Assembly (NCBI RefSeq): GCF_002000985.1
Contig: NZ_CP018822.1
Location: forward strand, 1,258,001-1,322,000
Direction of reading: 5' to 3'
DNA length: 64,000 bases
From: Streptococcus gallolyticus subsp. gallolyticus DSM 16831
GTDB taxonomy: Bacteria; Bacillota; Bacilli; Lactobacillales; Streptococcaceae
The position numbers and the translations under genes were made by a program. Below are positions 35,032-44,914 of this stretch, in pieces; position 1 is the first letter of the stretch, and the number at the start of each line of letters is the position of its first letter. The notes beneath the pieces were generated by a model. That model was given only the letters and a program-made list of their open reading frames with translations. It had not been told where the DNA came from and did no database searches.

Positions 35032-36267
35032 ATGAGATTATTTTTTAAAAATAAAATTTACCACCTTTTGACCGTTTCTCGTTTTCTAAATACTATCGGC
35101 TCCTCCTTGTACAATATTGTTTTTGTCGTCTATGCTGCTACCGTTTTTCATTCGAAAATTATGGTGAGTATTGCTAATGTGACAATGGTCGTTCCGACGC
35201 TCTTTACCATTTGGATTGGAATAAAAGCTGACCAAACCCAAGCTAAAAAGAAATGGATTATTATCACAGGTTTCGTTCAAGCAATTATTTTTACATTCTT
35301 AGCTTTCATAATCAATGAGCCTAGTTTGCTTGCTTTTTCTTTTATTTGTCTGTTTAACATTCTTAGTGATATGCTAAGTGACTTTTCAAATGGTCTGCGG
35401 ATGCCCATTATTCAGAAATACGTTCGCCAAGAAGATTTAATCGAAGCCTATTCCTTTACACAATTCATCTCTTACATCTGCAGTTTTTCTGGACAAGCCT
35501 TGGGCATCTGGTTGTTAACGGTTTCTAAGCAGAACTTTTCACTTGTCGCACTCATTAATGCGCTATCATTTTTACTATCAGCACTAGTGGTATTACTCAT
35601 CAAAGATAACACCAATTATGATGTCTTGCCCAATGGAAAAAAACAGTCATTAAAAGAGCAATTTTCAGCTTTATACCATAATGTGATGCTGATTTTCAAT
35701 GAAGCTAGTACAGCAGATTTTAGTCGGCTGCTTCTGTCAATTCTTTGCTTAAATATGCTTGGTGGCTCACTTAATGCCATTTATAATATTTGGCTACTGA
35801 CTGCCAAAATCGGTCACCTCTCTTACAGCCAAGCGCTACTTCTTATTGAGTTTATCTTAGTTGGTGGTATTCTGATAGGAAGCTTAACGCCACACGATTA
35901 CTTTTCTAAAAAATCAGTTAGGGAGTTGCTAAAAATTAATGCCGTTATTTTCTTTCTCGTTGGTCTGTCTAACCTCATTCACCTACCGTTAATTTTCGGT
36001 GTGCTGCTACTAGCATTCGCGAGTTATCTGGTGGGAAAAGTCAATCCTAAAATTAATTCTCTATTACTAAGCAAACTTCCTGCTAATACCTTAGCACAGA
36101 CGAATAATTTCTTGTCTTTTTTATTCACCTTGTCACTTCCTGTCGGAACCGTTTTATTTAGCAGCTTATCTTCGTGGAACATCACATTCACTTGGCTTAC
36201 ATTTCTTATTGTAGCAGTCATTATCTTTAGATTCTCAACACCGAGCAAAACAATTAATACTGATTAA
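35032..36267 (+). CDS. MFS transporter
   Basis: 411 aa with about 12 hydrophobic helices; AAGGAG 8 nt before the ATG. The cytoplasmic loop between helices 2 and 3 (IWIGIKADQTQAKKKWI) fits the MFS A-motif region. Closest in style to macrolide/multidrug or peptide-export MFS proteins, but the substrate is unknown. Located after rgg with the candidate Rgg operator at its promoter, so it is probably Rgg-regulated. Confidence 0.85.
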   Translation: MRLFFKNKIYHLLTVSRFLNTIGSSLYNIVFVVYAATVFHSKIMVSIANVTMVVPTLFTIWIGIKADQTQAKKKWIIITGFVQAIIFTFLAFIINEPSLLAFSFICLFNILSDMLSDFSNGLRMPIIQKYVRQEDLIEAYSFTQFISYICSFSGQALGIWLLTVSKQNFSLVALINALSFLLSALVVLLIKDNTNYDVLPNGKKQSLKEQFSALYHNVMLIFNEASTADFSRLLLSILCLNMLGGSLNAIYNIWLLTAKIGHLSYSQALLLIEFILVGGILIGSLTPHDYFSKKSVRELLKINAVIFFLVGLSNLIHLPLIFGVLLLAFASYLVGKVNPKINSLLLSKLPANTLAQTNNFLSFLFTLSLPVGTVLFSSLSSWNITFTWLTFLIVAVIIFRFSTPSKTINTD

Positions 36268-36277
36268 AAATCTTGCT

Positions 36278-36313
36278 AAAAAGGAACCTGAGTTTTGTCT
36301 CAGATTCCTTTTG
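36278..36313. terminator. Bidirectional terminator between the MFS gene and pcrA
   Basis: AAAAGGAA.CTGAG and CTCAG.TTCCTTTT arms with T-rich tails on both strands; the two genes converge here. Confidence 0.8.
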
Positions 36314-36325
36314 ATTTATACTTGT

Positions 36326-38641
36326 TTATTTCTTCTCAATCGGTGCGACGCTGGCTAGTAGTTTTTTAAGACCAACTTCTGGGAAATTGATTTTAAGTTC
36401 TTGTGTTTTTCCGCTTCCTGTAACGGCTAGAACGGTACCGTCACCCCATTTTTTATGGTGAGCAATGTCACCAATTTGCCAATCGACCGCTTCTTTTGAA
36501 GCGCTAGCTGATTGACCAACTGGAACAGCTTTGCCAGATTTTGAAAATGGCTGCGCTCCACGACTTGATGTTGGTTGAACTTTTGCTTTACGTGCTTGAA
36601 GAGCTTGCTGTAAGCTCATGCCTTGTCCGAAAGTCAATTGCTCATCACTACTATTGCTGTAACGAACACCAAATGATGAATTAGCTGGACGTGCTAAACC
36701 TTGGTATTGCAATAATTCGTCATCAATTTCACGAATAAAACGTGACGGACGGTTATAGCTTGTCTTACCAAACAAAGTACGTGTGTTAGCATTGGTTACA
36801 AAAAGCAATTGTTCTGCACGTGTAATCCCAACGTAAGCCAAACGGCGTTCTTCTTCTAATTCATCTTGGTCCTCGGCGGCACGAGAAAGTGGAAAGACGC
36901 CTTCTTCCATACCAATCAAGAAAACAATTGGAAATTCCAACCCCTTGGCAGCGTGCAAAGTCATCAAGGTCACTTCTGCAGTTTCCGCATCACCGTCATC
37001 AGTATCAGCAATCAAAGCCAAATCATTTAAGAAACGACTTAGTTTGTCAATACCAGATTCATCTTCTGGGGCATCTTCTTGATTATCATCAAAATTCTTA
37101 GTTACAGTCAAGAATTCTTCGATATTTTCAATACGCGCTTGGCTTTCAAGGGTATTTTGCACACGAAGGGCATCAAGGTAACCAGTTTTGTCAAGAACAG
37201 CTTCGACCAATTCTGTAACAGTCATCTGGTCTAAGTCATCACGAAGTTTCATGAGCAGATTCGCCAAATCCCAAACCGCTTGTGCTGCTTTTCCTTTTAC
37301 GCCAGAAAGCATGATATTAGCAGACGCATCTAACAAACTCATGTTTTGCATATTGGCAAAATCACGAATTTTTTCAAGGGTACCAGGACCAACGCCACGT
37401 TTTGGTTCGTTGACGATACGTTCATAACTGATATTATCCGCAGTATTTGCAATCACATTGAGGTATGAAATCACATCACGAATTTCCTTACGGCTGTAAA
37501 ATTTTGTTCCACCAACCATTGTATAAGGAATGTTTGATTTTAACAAAGCTTCTTCAATGGTACGTGATTGCGCATTGGTACGGTATAGAACTGCAAAATC
37601 TTTGAAGTTCTTGCCTTCTTCGCGGACAATATTGTCAATCGTAGAAGCGATAAAGACTGCTTCTTCACGTTCATCACGCGCACGGTAATAGACAATCTGC
37701 TCACCGTCAGCATTTTGCGTCCACAATTTTTTCGGACGACGATTGCGATTGTTATTAATCACCGCGTTTGCTGCTTGCAAGATTTTCTTGGTTGAACGAT
37801 AATTTTCTTCCAATAGAACAACTTTTGCTTCTGGATAATCCTTTTCAAAATCAAGGATATTTTGCATATCTGCACCACGCCAACCATAAATGGATTGGTC
37901 AGCATCACCAACAACACAGATATTCTTAAAACGAGACGCCAAAAGTTTCACCAATTGATATTGCGCATGGTTAGTATCTTGATACTCATCTACATGAATG
38001 TATTGGTAGCGTTGTTGGTAATAAGCCAAGACATCAGGATTTTGGTCAAACAAACGAAGCGTTAACATGATAAGGTCATCAAAATCCATTGCTTCGCTGC
38101 GGCGCAATTCTTCTTGATAAGCCTTATAACATTTGGCAACAATTTGCGTGTACATGTCACCTGCTTGATTTTCATAAGCTACCTCATCAAGCAAATCATT
38201 TTTGGCATTTGAAATTGTCCCAAGAATCGCACGTTCATTCCATTTCTTAGGGTCGAGATTCAGATTTTTTAAAATACGTTTCATGAGCGTGCGCTGCTCA
38301 CCTGGGTCAACAATCGTAAAATTGCGATTATAGCCAATGTGGTCAGCATCACGACGCAAAATTCGCACACACATGCTGTGGAAAGTTGCAATCAACGTAT
38401 CAGCCGTCGCAGGATTTAACGCCATAGCACGTTCACGCATTTCACGCGCCGCTTTATTCGTAAAGGTAATCGCAAGGATATTCCAAGGATTTACAAATTT
38501 TTCATCAATTAAGTAAGCAATACGATGCGTTAAAACACGTGTCTTACCAGAACCAGCTCCCGCCATGATTAAAAGCGGACCTTCCGTTGTCTTAACAGCC
38601 TCTGCCTGCTTGTCATTCATACCATTTAATAAAGGATTCAT
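36326..38641 (-). CDS. pcrA: ATP-dependent DNA helicase PcrA (UvrD family)
   Basis: 771 aa superfamily 1 helicase for repair and rolling-circle replication. Motifs in order: Walker A MAGAGSGKTRVL (about 28-39), motif Ia ITFTNKAAREM, Walker B VDEYQDTNHAQY, motif III GDADQSIYGWRGAD, motif IV VLLEENYRST, and motif V VTLMTLHAAKGLEF. The C-terminal Tudor-like segment (DWQIGDIAHHKKWGDGTVL) is also present. It is monocistronic; the ribosome site is weak. Confidence 0.96.
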   Translation of the reverse strand: MNPLLNGMNDKQAEAVKTTEGPLLIMAGAGSGKTRVLTHRIAYLIDEKFVNPWNILAITFTNKAAREMRERAMALNPATADTLIATFHSMCVRILRRDADHIGYNRNFTIVDPGEQRTLMKRILKNLNLDPKKWNERAILGTISNAKNDLLDEVAYENQAGDMYTQIVAKCYKAYQEELRRSEAMDFDDLIMLTLRLFDQNPDVLAYYQQRYQYIHVDEYQDTNHAQYQLVKLLASRFKNICVVGDADQSIYGWRGADMQNILDFEKDYPEAKVVLLEENYRSTKKILQAANAVINNNRNRRPKKLWTQNADGEQIVYYRARDEREEAVFIASTIDNIVREEGKNFKDFAVLYRTNAQSRTIEEALLKSNIPYTMVGGTKFYSRKEIRDVISYLNVIANTADNISYERIVNEPKRGVGPGTLEKIRDFANMQNMSLLDASANIMLSGVKGKAAQAVWDLANLLMKLRDDLDQMTVTELVEAVLDKTGYLDALRVQNTLESQARIENIEEFLTVTKNFDDNQEDAPEDESGIDKLSRFLNDLALIADTDDGDAETAEVTLMTLHAAKGLEFPIVFLIGMEEGVFPLSRAAEDQDELEEERRLAYVGITRAEQLLFVTNANTRTLFGKTSYNRPSRFIREIDDELLQYQGLARPANSSFGVRYSNSSDEQLTFGQGMSLQQALQARKAKVQPTSSRGAQPFSKSGKAVPVGQSASASKEAVDWQIGDIAHHKKWGDGTVLAVTGSGKTQELKINFPEVGLKKLLASVAPIEKK

Positions 38642-38779
38642 CGTAAAATACCACGGATGTCACTATTTCGCTAAATAAATAAGCAAATTATCCGAGTTTT
38701 ATTCCTCTCTAGATTAATTAGTCATATAAGATAATGCTTATCTATTGTACCATTTTTTGGAAAATAGTGTTGGCTGCTT

Positions 38780-39352
38780 TCACTTTGTTTGGCAAATTTT
38801 TAGGAAATAAGCATGAATACTGTCATCGCTATCGACCTCTGGGTGAAAAGCAAGTCCCAATTGATTTTGATAGCGAACCGCAACAATTTTTCCGTCTTTT
38901 TCAGCCAGAATGTCCACCCCTTTACCGACCTTGCTGATATAAGGCGCGCGAATGAAAGTTGCTGGCAGTTGACCCAAGCCTGAAAAATCCAGCCCTGTGT
39001 AGAAACTGCCTAATTGCCTGCCGTAAGCGTTTCGTTTAACTGTCACTGGCAATGTCGCAAGGTAATTTTCTTGTTGATTTTCAATTTTCTCTGCTAATAA
39101 AATCAAACCTGCGCAGGTTGCAAAAACTGGTAAACCTGCTGCTATTTTGTCTTGCAATAGTTTAAGCAACTTCAAATCCTGCAATAATTTTCCCTGAACA
39201 GTTGACTCGCCACCAGGTAAAATAATGCCGTCTAAGGGAGCTTGTAAATCCTCTCTTTGTCTAATTTCAATCACCTGCTCTCCCAAAGCACGCACTTTTT
39301 GACAATGCTCTTCAAAATCACCTTGCAAAGCTAATATACCAATTAAAACCAT
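38780..39352 (-). CDS. pdxT: Pyridoxal 5'-phosphate synthase glutaminase subunit
   Basis: 190 aa. Class I amidotransferase giving ammonia to PdxS. Oxyanion region PGGEST near 46-51, nucleophile cysteine in FATCAGLILL (about residue 80) and catalytic His/Glu in AFHPEVDSD. Overlapping ribosome site GGGAG lies in the 11-bp gap after pdxS. It ends the pdxST operon. Confidence 0.95.
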   Translation of the reverse strand: MVLIGILALQGDFEEHCQKVRALGEQVIEIRQREDLQAPLDGIILPGGESTVQGKLLQDLKLLKLLQDKIAAGLPVFATCAGLILLAEKIENQQENYLATLPVTVKRNAYGRQLGSFYTGLDFSGLGQLPATFIRAPYISKVGKGVDILAEKDGKIVAVRYQNQLGLAFHPEVDSDDSIHAYFLKICQTK

Positions 39353-39363
39353 ACATTTCTCCC

Positions 39364-40239
39364 TTAAATTCCACGTTCAGCCATAAGAAGTTGAATTTCA
39401 TCTTCATTAATCCCAACCATGGCTTCGCCTATATTTTCTGATAATTTAGCAAGCAATGCTTTATCTTGGTAATTTGTCACAGCTTGCACAATCGCACGCG
39501 CACGTTTTTCTGGGTCACCTGATTTGAAAATGCCAGAACCAACAAAGACACCTTCTGCACCCAAATGCATCATTAGCGCTGCATCTGCTGGCGTCGCCAC
39601 ACCACCTGCGGCAAATAAAACAACTGGCAATTTTCCAGTTTCGTGCACTTCTTTGACTAATTCATATGGCACTTGAAGCTCTTTTGCGGCATGGTACAAT
39701 TCGTCATCACGAAGTGATTGAAGGCGAGCAATTTCTTGATTCATTCGGCGCAAATGACGGACAGCTTGAATGACATCGCCTGTACCAGGTTCACCTTTTG
39801 AACGAATCATACTAGCGCCTTCAGAAATACGGCGTAAGGCTTCCCCAAGATTTTTAGCACCACAAACAAAAGGCACCTCAAAGCTTGTTTTATCAATATG
39901 ATAACGGTCATCTGCTGGTGAAAGCACCTCACTTTCATCAATGTAATCAATCTCAATAGCTTCTAAAATCTGAGCTTCAACAAAATGCCCAATGCGAACT
40001 TTTGCCATGACTGGAATAGAAACCGCTTCTTGAATTTCTTTAATCATTTTTGGGTCACTCATGCGAGAAACACCGCCTGCGGCTCGAATATCAGCTGGAA
40101 TTCTTTCAAGTGCCATAACGGCACAAGCACCAGCAGCTTCAGCGATTTTAGCTTGTTCTGGTGTTGTCACATCCATAATAACCCCACCTTTAAGCATTTG
40201 AGCCAATTGTTTGTTGAGTTGATAACGTTGATTTGTCAT
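39364..40239 (-). CDS. pdxS: Pyridoxal 5'-phosphate synthase lyase subunit
   Basis: 291 aa TIM barrel making PLP from ribose 5-phosphate, glyceraldehyde 3-phosphate and ammonia. Catalytic lysine in [16 protein letters not shown], plus the signature [13 protein letters not shown] and [27 protein letters not shown]. Operon with pdxT, diverging from pdxR. Confidence 0.97.
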   Translation of the reverse strand: MTNQRYQLNKQLAQMLKGGVIMDVTTPEQAKIAEAAGACAVMALERIPADIRAAGGVSRMSDPKMIKEIQEAVSIPVMAKVRIGHFVEAQILEAIEIDYIDESEVLSPADDRYHIDKTSFEVPFVCGAKNLGEALRRISEGASMIRSKGEPGTGDVIQAVRHLRRMNQEIARLQSLRDDELYHAAKELQVPYELVKEVHETGKLPVVLFAAGGVATPADAALMMHLGAEGVFVGSGIFKSGDPEKRARAIVQAVTNYQDKALLAKLSENIGEAMVGINEDEIQLLMAERGI

Positions 40240-40272
40240 AAGAAATACCTCATTTACTTTTTAATTGATTTT

Positions 40273-40308
40273 CATTATAATAAAAACTGACATGGTATCA
40301 AGTGCCAT
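40273..40308 (-). promoter_or_regulatory. pdxST promoter with overlapping inverted repeat
   Basis: Minus strand TTGATA (40296-40301), 16-bp spacer, TATAAT (40274-40279). An inverted repeat with ATGG...CCAT ends (40292-40308) covers the -35, the expected place for PdxR control. Confidence 0.6.
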
Positions 40309-40343
40309 TTTAAAACTTTTTTACAAGGTCAGATTGGAGATTT

Positions 40344-41744
40344 ATGCTTACTTACACTTTGGATAATCACGGAAAAATTCCGCTTTACGAACAACTTTAC
40401 CGCGCTATTAAAATAGACATTACAAATGGCACATTGAAAGCAAATGATAAATTACCTTCTAAGCGTAGTTTGGCTAAACATCTGGGCATTTCCATTGTCA
40501 CCGTTGAAACCAGCTATCAACAATTAAAAGCTGAAGGCTACATTTACAGTCAAGCTAAAAAAGGCTTTTTCGTTGCTAATATTAAGCCACATCGTCCGCC
40601 AGTTAAAAAGACAGTAAGGTTAGTTTCAACTCCAGCAAGCATGCCAGATGAGACAAAACCGACCTTAAACCTTAGCAATAATCAGACGAATTCTGAAACA
40701 TTTCCCTTTGCCACTTGGTCAAAATTAGTCCGCCAAGTCCTCAATAATTGTCAAAATGAGCTGGTCACTCCTTCTCCTAGTAAAGGTGTGCCACTTCTTC
40801 GGCAAGCTATTGCCAACCATTTAAATGATTATCGGGGAATGGCTGTTGACCCAAGGCAAATCATTATTGGAGCTGGGACTGAATACCTCTACACGCTCTT
40901 GATTCAACTTCTGGGGCTGGATAGAACCGTTGCTCTAGAAGAACCGAGTTATCCTAAAATCACCGAAATCTACCGACAATTTAATATTAATCCTATCTAT
41001 ATTCCTATGGAAAATGACGGACTTGATACGGCTCAACTCAAAAAATCGACAGCTGATACTGTTCATTTGTCGCCCTCTCATCAATTTCCGACTGGTGCCA
41101 TTCTTTCTATTAGTAAACGTTACGAATTGCTTAGTTGGGCAAGTCAAGGTAACCGCTATATTATTGAAGATGATTATGATAGTGAATTTCGTTTTCAAGG
41201 CTTGCCCATTCCGAGCCTCCAAGAAATTGATAGTTCAGGAAAAGTCATCTATATCAACACTTTCAGCAAAAGCCTTGCTTCCACACTGCGAATAAGTTAC
41301 ATGATACTTCCACCTCAATTATTAGATACATTTGAAGAAAAGCTAAGTTTTTACAACAATACCGTTTCTAATCTGGAACAATACACCTTGGCTTACTTTA
41401 TTCAAGAGGGGTATTTTGAAAAGCATTTAAATCGTATGCGGCTCTTTTATCAGAAAAAACGTGATGAATTGATTCATCGTTTGATGACAAGTCCGCTAAA
41501 CAAACGAATAAGCATTCATGAGCAAGAATCGGGTTTGCATTTCATCTTGCATATTCAAAGTGACCTATCTGAACAAACAATTTGCCAATTGGCTAAAAAA
41601 CATGGACTGCAGATGACACCATTATCGCGCTATTATCGTTGCCAAAACACGTATTCTGACAAGGATTTTATCATTAATTACGCCAATATCACCTCACCTG
41701 ACATCGACAAGATTATTAATATTTTGTTGCAAATTGTTCCTTAA
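40344..41744 (+). CDS. pdxR: MocR-type regulator of pyridoxal phosphate synthesis
   Basis: 466 aa fusion: a GntR winged helix at about 10-80 (LPSKRSLAKHLGISIVTVETSYQQLKAEGYI) and a class I aminotransferase-like domain at about 110-460. The PLP-lysine is in NTFSKSLASTLRISYM. It senses PLP and controls the divergent pdxST operon 105 bp away. GGAG precedes the ATG. Confidence 0.92.
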   Translation: MLTYTLDNHGKIPLYEQLYRAIKIDITNGTLKANDKLPSKRSLAKHLGISIVTVETSYQQLKAEGYIYSQAKKGFFVANIKPHRPPVKKTVRLVSTPASMPDETKPTLNLSNNQTNSETFPFATWSKLVRQVLNNCQNELVTPSPSKGVPLLRQAIANHLNDYRGMAVDPRQIIIGAGTEYLYTLLIQLLGLDRTVALEEPSYPKITEIYRQFNINPIYIPMENDGLDTAQLKKSTADTVHLSPSHQFPTGAILSISKRYELLSWASQGNRYIIEDDYDSEFRFQGLPIPSLQEIDSSGKVIYINTFSKSLASTLRISYMILPPQLLDTFEEKLSFYNNTVSNLEQYTLAYFIQEGYFEKHLNRMRLFYQKKRDELIHRLMTSPLNKRISIHEQESGLHFILHIQSDLSEQTICQLAKKHGLQMTPLSRYYRCQNTYSDKDFIINYANITSPDIDKIINILLQIVP

Positions 41745-41789
41745 TTATTTCAAAAATAACATTTTTCCCAAACATTACAAAAAATACTA

Positions 41790-41818
41790 TTGACAAAGTT
41801 CGGATTTTGCTTTAAGAT
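41790..41818 (+). promoter_or_regulatory. Promoter of the glycine-riboswitch transcript
   Basis: TTGACA (41790-41795), 17-bp spacer, TAAGAT (41813-41818), just upstream of the first aptamer. Confidence 0.65.
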
Positions 41819-41839
41819 AGTAAACGAATTAAATAGCAA

Positions 41840-42112
41840 ACCGAATGATGTCATTCAGGAGAAGAAAGCTTGCCTTTCGCCGAAGGAGTTACGCTCTCAG
41901 GTGTCATAGACAGGACTGGGTGACGGACGGACTTCTGGAGAGACCTTGTTATCAAATGATTTGATAACAGCTAGAATTTCCACTAGAGTCAGTAGTGTTT
42001 TTAAGGACTTTGTATTACTTACTGATTGCTAATTGGGTTATCTAGATTAGGCGCCGAAGGGGCAAGGTTGACCTTTGTCAACTCAAACTCTCAGGCAAAA
42101 GGACAGAAGATA
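41840..42112 (+). promoter_or_regulatory. Tandem glycine riboswitch (gcvT element)
   Basis: Aptamer 1 (about 41840-41945) shows CAGGAGA, CGCCGAAGGAG, CTCTCAGG and TCTGGAGAGACC. Aptamer 2 (to about 42112) shows GCGCCGAAGGGGCAA, CTCTCAGGCAAAAGGAC. Two consecutive aptamers are the typical arrangement. It governs the symporter gene that follows. Confidence 0.92.
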
Positions 42113-42167
42113 AGAATGGATTCACAAGCGAGCATTAGGCTTGCTAAGTCTTCTTATCACTTTTCAG

Positions 42168-42195
42168 GAGTTATCTTTTTAGATAACTCTTTTTC
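42168..42195 (+). terminator. Terminator of the glycine riboswitch
   Basis: GAGTTATC/GATAACTC hairpin then TTTTTCT, between the second aptamer and the gene; it probably is the expression platform. Confidence 0.75.
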
Positions 42196-42244
42196 TATTG
42201 GCATCTTTGGCGCTATATTTAAAATGGGGAGACTATTTCTTTTT

Positions 42245-43573
42245 ATGTTAGACTTTTATACTTTACTTGATGATATTGTCTGGGGAGCACCGCTTTTAAT
42301 CTTGCTCGTTGGGACTGGTGTTTACTTAACTGTCCGCCTCGGCTTACTTCAAGTGATTAAATTACCTAAAGCATTTAAATTAATCTTTGCTGATGATAAA
42401 GGGCAGGGAGATATTTCAAGTTTTGCTGCTTTGGCTACTGCACTTGCCGCTACCGTCGGTACAGGGAATATCGTTGGGGTGGCAACAGCTATTAAAGCTG
42501 GTGGACCAGGCGCACTCTTTTGGATGTGGATGGCTGCTTTCTTTGGAATGGCGACAAAATATTCTGAAGGGCTTCTTGCCATTAAATACCGTACTAAAGA
42601 TGATAATGGTGAAATTTCTGGTGGTCCAATGTATTACATCCTCAATGGTATGGGAAAACGTTGGAAACCTTTAGCTGTTTTCTTTGCAGTTGCTGGTGTT
42701 TTGGTTGCTTATTTTGGTATTGGGACATTCTCACAAGTAAACTCAATTACATCATCACTTGAAAATTCCTTTGGTTTGGCGCCACAAATCGTAAGTGTTG
42801 TCATTGCAGTTCTTGTTGCTATCATCATTTTTGGCGGTATTCAATCTATCTCAAAAGTAGCCGAAAAAGTCGTGCCTTTCATGGCTATCATTTATATCGT
42901 TGCTACGCTTGCTGTTATTTTTGCTCACGCCAATCAAATCCTACCAGCGTTTGGTGAAATTTTCTCTGGTGCCTTTACTGGTACGGCTGCAGTCGGTGGT
43001 TTTGCTGGAGCAGTCGTTAAAGACGCTATCCAAAAAGGGATTGCTCGTGGTGTTTTCTCTAATGAATCTGGGCTTGGTTCTGCTCCAATCGCTGCTGCCG
43101 CTGCTAAGACAGAAGAACCTGTTGAACAAGGGCTTATCTCAATGACAGGGACTTTCATTGATACAATCATCATTTGTACTTTGACTGGGCTTTCTATCAT
43201 TGTTACTGGAAAATGGACTGTTTCTGGTCTTGAAGGTGCCCCGTTGACACAAGCTGCCTTCTCATCAATCTTTGGAACGCCCGGTGCGATTGCTCTTACA
43301 TTCTGTCTTGTGTTGTTTGCCTTTACGACAATCCTTGGTTGGTCTTATTACGGTGAACGTTGTTTTGAATTCCTTTTCGGAACAAAACACATCAAACTTT
43401 ATCGTAGTATCTTCGTTGTTATGGTTGCCCTCGGCGGCTTCCTCAAATTAGAATTGATTTGGGTTATTGCTGATATCGTTAATGGACTTATGGCTTTACC
43501 AAACTTGATTGCCCTCTTGGCACTCTCACCAGTCATTATCCATGAAACAAAACGTTATTTTGCCAAGAAATAA
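42245..43573 (+). CDS. Alanine/glycine:cation symporter (AlsT/AGCS family)
   Basis: 442 aa from the ATG at 42245, giving MLDFYTLLDDIVWGAPLLILL; the reading frame extends further upstream through the riboswitch and must not be used. An alternative ATG exists at 42224. About 10 membrane helices, with family motifs ATALAATVGTGNIVGVATAI and GIARGVFSNESGLGSAPIAAA. Imports glycine or alanine with sodium or protons. The glycine riboswitch makes glycine the probable substrate. Confidence 0.93.
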   Translation: MLDFYTLLDDIVWGAPLLILLVGTGVYLTVRLGLLQVIKLPKAFKLIFADDKGQGDISSFAALATALAATVGTGNIVGVATAIKAGGPGALFWMWMAAFFGMATKYSEGLLAIKYRTKDDNGEISGGPMYYILNGMGKRWKPLAVFFAVAGVLVAYFGIGTFSQVNSITSSLENSFGLAPQIVSVVIAVLVAIIIFGGIQSISKVAEKVVPFMAIIYIVATLAVIFAHANQILPAFGEIFSGAFTGTAAVGGFAGAVVKDAIQKGIARGVFSNESGLGSAPIAAAAAKTEEPVEQGLISMTGTFIDTIIICTLTGLSIIVTGKWTVSGLEGAPLTQAAFSSIFGTPGAIALTFCLVLFAFTTILGWSYYGERCFEFLFGTKHIKLYRSIFVVMVALGGFLKLELIWVIADIVNGLMALPNLIALLALSPVIIHETKRYFAKK

Positions 43574-43580
43574 ATTTAAA

Positions 43581-43614
43581 AAAATTAGCTGAGCACTTGT
43601 CTCAGCTAATTTTA
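43581..43614. terminator. Bidirectional terminator after the symporter
   Basis: AAAATTAGCTGAG and CTCAGCTAATTTT arms, 13 paired bases, with T-rich tails on both strands. Confidence 0.85.
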
Positions 43615-43619
43615 TTTTC

Positions 43620-43988
43620 TTAATTTTTCAAACCGACAACAACTGGAATAATACCGATAAGTAGTACCAGACCAACTAGACTTAAAACGAACCCGATAAC
43701 AAAATTTCCTGAGCTAATCAAGGCAAAACCACCACCGAAAACAAGCGCAGCAACAACGGAATAGACTACTTTTCCAACTAGTTTTGGATTGACGTTTGGA
43801 GCTCCTTTGCCAGCCAAGCGACGTTGAATCACCCAAGAAATCACTTCGAGCAGGAGACCAACGATAGCAACTGGCAAGCCGATATTTTGCAAGTGCCAAT
43901 CAGGAAGTGTAAACATGCACATCCCAAGAGCCAAGACTAAAGTGCTAACTGTATAGGTAATAAGTGTGATAAAATCTGATTTTTTCAT
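43620..43988 (-). CDS. Hypothetical small membrane protein
   Basis: 122 aa with four predicted membrane helices (about 8-28, 35-53, 70-90, 95-117) and a cytoplasmic basic loop. No family recognised. AAAGGA 6 nt before the ATG. The next gene upstream lies 29 bp away, so they may be cotranscribed. Confidence 0.75.
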   Translation of the reverse strand: MKKSDFITLITYTVSTLVLALGMCMFTLPDWHLQNIGLPVAIVGLLLEVISWVIQRRLAGKGAPNVNPKLVGKVVYSVVAALVFGGGFALISSGNFVIGFVLSLVGLVLLIGIIPVVVGLKN

Positions 43989-44017
43989 GTTTTGTCCTTT
44001 CTATTTACCAAAACGAT

Positions 44018-44287
44018 TTAATATTTATGAGATTTAGCTTTTTCGTTAATGTCTTTTGAACGTGTTTTTGATTTTTCAGCTGATGCTGCTAAACGTTTCT
44101 TAGCCTCTTCGACACTTTCACCGTCTTTTGTAAAGAATTTTTCAATGAATTTGTCTGAAACTTTATTGAATCCGTTGACAGCGCCAGTTTCTGTGGCTTT
44201 GTAAGCACCGACAACTGTTTTTTCAATGGTTTTATGAGTGGCACCAACTTTTTCAGCAATTTTTTCATTTTTTTCTGTAATTGACAT
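44018..44287 (-). CDS. Small helical charged protein, unknown function
   Basis: 89 aa from the ATG at 44287, chosen for AAGGAG 9 nt upstream; a longer frame begins at 44386 with no support. Lys/Glu-rich, mostly helical (KIAEKVGATHKTIEKTVVGAY; C-terminal SKTRSKDINEKAKSHKY). No cysteine, membrane helix or signal peptide. Similar small proteins in other streptococci are stress-associated by recall, not proof. Confidence 0.7.
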   Translation of the reverse strand: MSITEKNEKIAEKVGATHKTIEKTVVGAYKATETGAVNGFNKVSDKFIEKFFTKDGESVEEAKKRLAASAEKSKTRSKDINEKAKSHKY

Positions 44288-44378
44288 ATCCAAGAACTCC
44301 TTTCCTTTGATAATCCTAGTATAGAAATTTTTAGTGCCTTTTAACACAACAACTTTTAAAGAAAGTGTCGGATATGAA

Positions 44379-44400
44379 AAAAACACCCTAGGGTGCTTTT
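44379..44400 (-). terminator. Terminator of the Rrf2 operon
   Basis: Minus strand GCACCC-TA-GGGTG followed by seven T residues, 35 bp after the stop. Confidence 0.75.
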
Positions 44401-44434
44401 CAGAAATAAGAGAGAATGTTTAACTGTAGGATAG

Positions 44435-44914
44435 CTATTTATTGAGATGATTTTTTACTTTATTGCTCCAATTAATAGCACCATTCTCATAGGCTTCTTC
44501 TTGGAGTAAATCAGCAATTGTCAATGTATCCAACTCGTGATAGAATGCAAAAAGTCCTTTTTCCAATGTTTGTTGAACCTTATTTTCAACTTGTTTGACG
44601 TGACTTGTATCATCATAGATGTGATGAGCCATATGTTTGAATTCGATAACATTAGCTTGTAAATCAAGAGCAAAAAAGACGTCTTTAAGTGTGATAGTTG
44701 TCACAGATTGGGCTAACTGATACCCACCAACTTTACTAGCATTTGATTGAATGAGACCTGCTCTTGTTAATTTAACAAGGATTTTTTTCAAATAAGAATC
44801 CGACACTTCTAAAATATCACTAAGAACATGACTTTTAACTGGTGTATGATTTTCTTGTAAAGCTAACATCGTTAGCACATAAACCGCTTGCTCAAAGCTT
44901 TTATTTAATTTCAT
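44435..44914 (-). CDS. Rrf2 family transcriptional regulator
   Basis: 159 aa. N-terminal winged helix: FEQAVYVLTMLALQENHTPVKSHVLSDILEVSDSYLKKILVKLTRAGL, the Rrf2 pattern. Unlike IscR or NsrR it has no cysteine cluster, so it probably does not hold an iron-sulfur centre. It is fused translationally (one-base overlap) to the NAD(P)-binding gene, like the B. subtilis YwnA-YwnB pair. Probably self-regulating. Confidence 0.88.
   Translation of the reverse strand: MKLNKSFEQAVYVLTMLALQENHTPVKSHVLSDILEVSDSYLKKILVKLTRAGLIQSNASKVGGYQLAQSVTTITLKDVFFALDLQANVIEFKHMAHHIYDDTSHVKQVENKVQQTLEKGLFAFYHELDTLTIADLLQEEAYENGAINWSNKVKNHLNK

Noticed and set aside
42026..42244. Upstream extension of the symporter gene
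   Set aside because: The frame is open but lies over the second glycine aptamer and the terminator. The protein family starts at or near the ATG at 42245.
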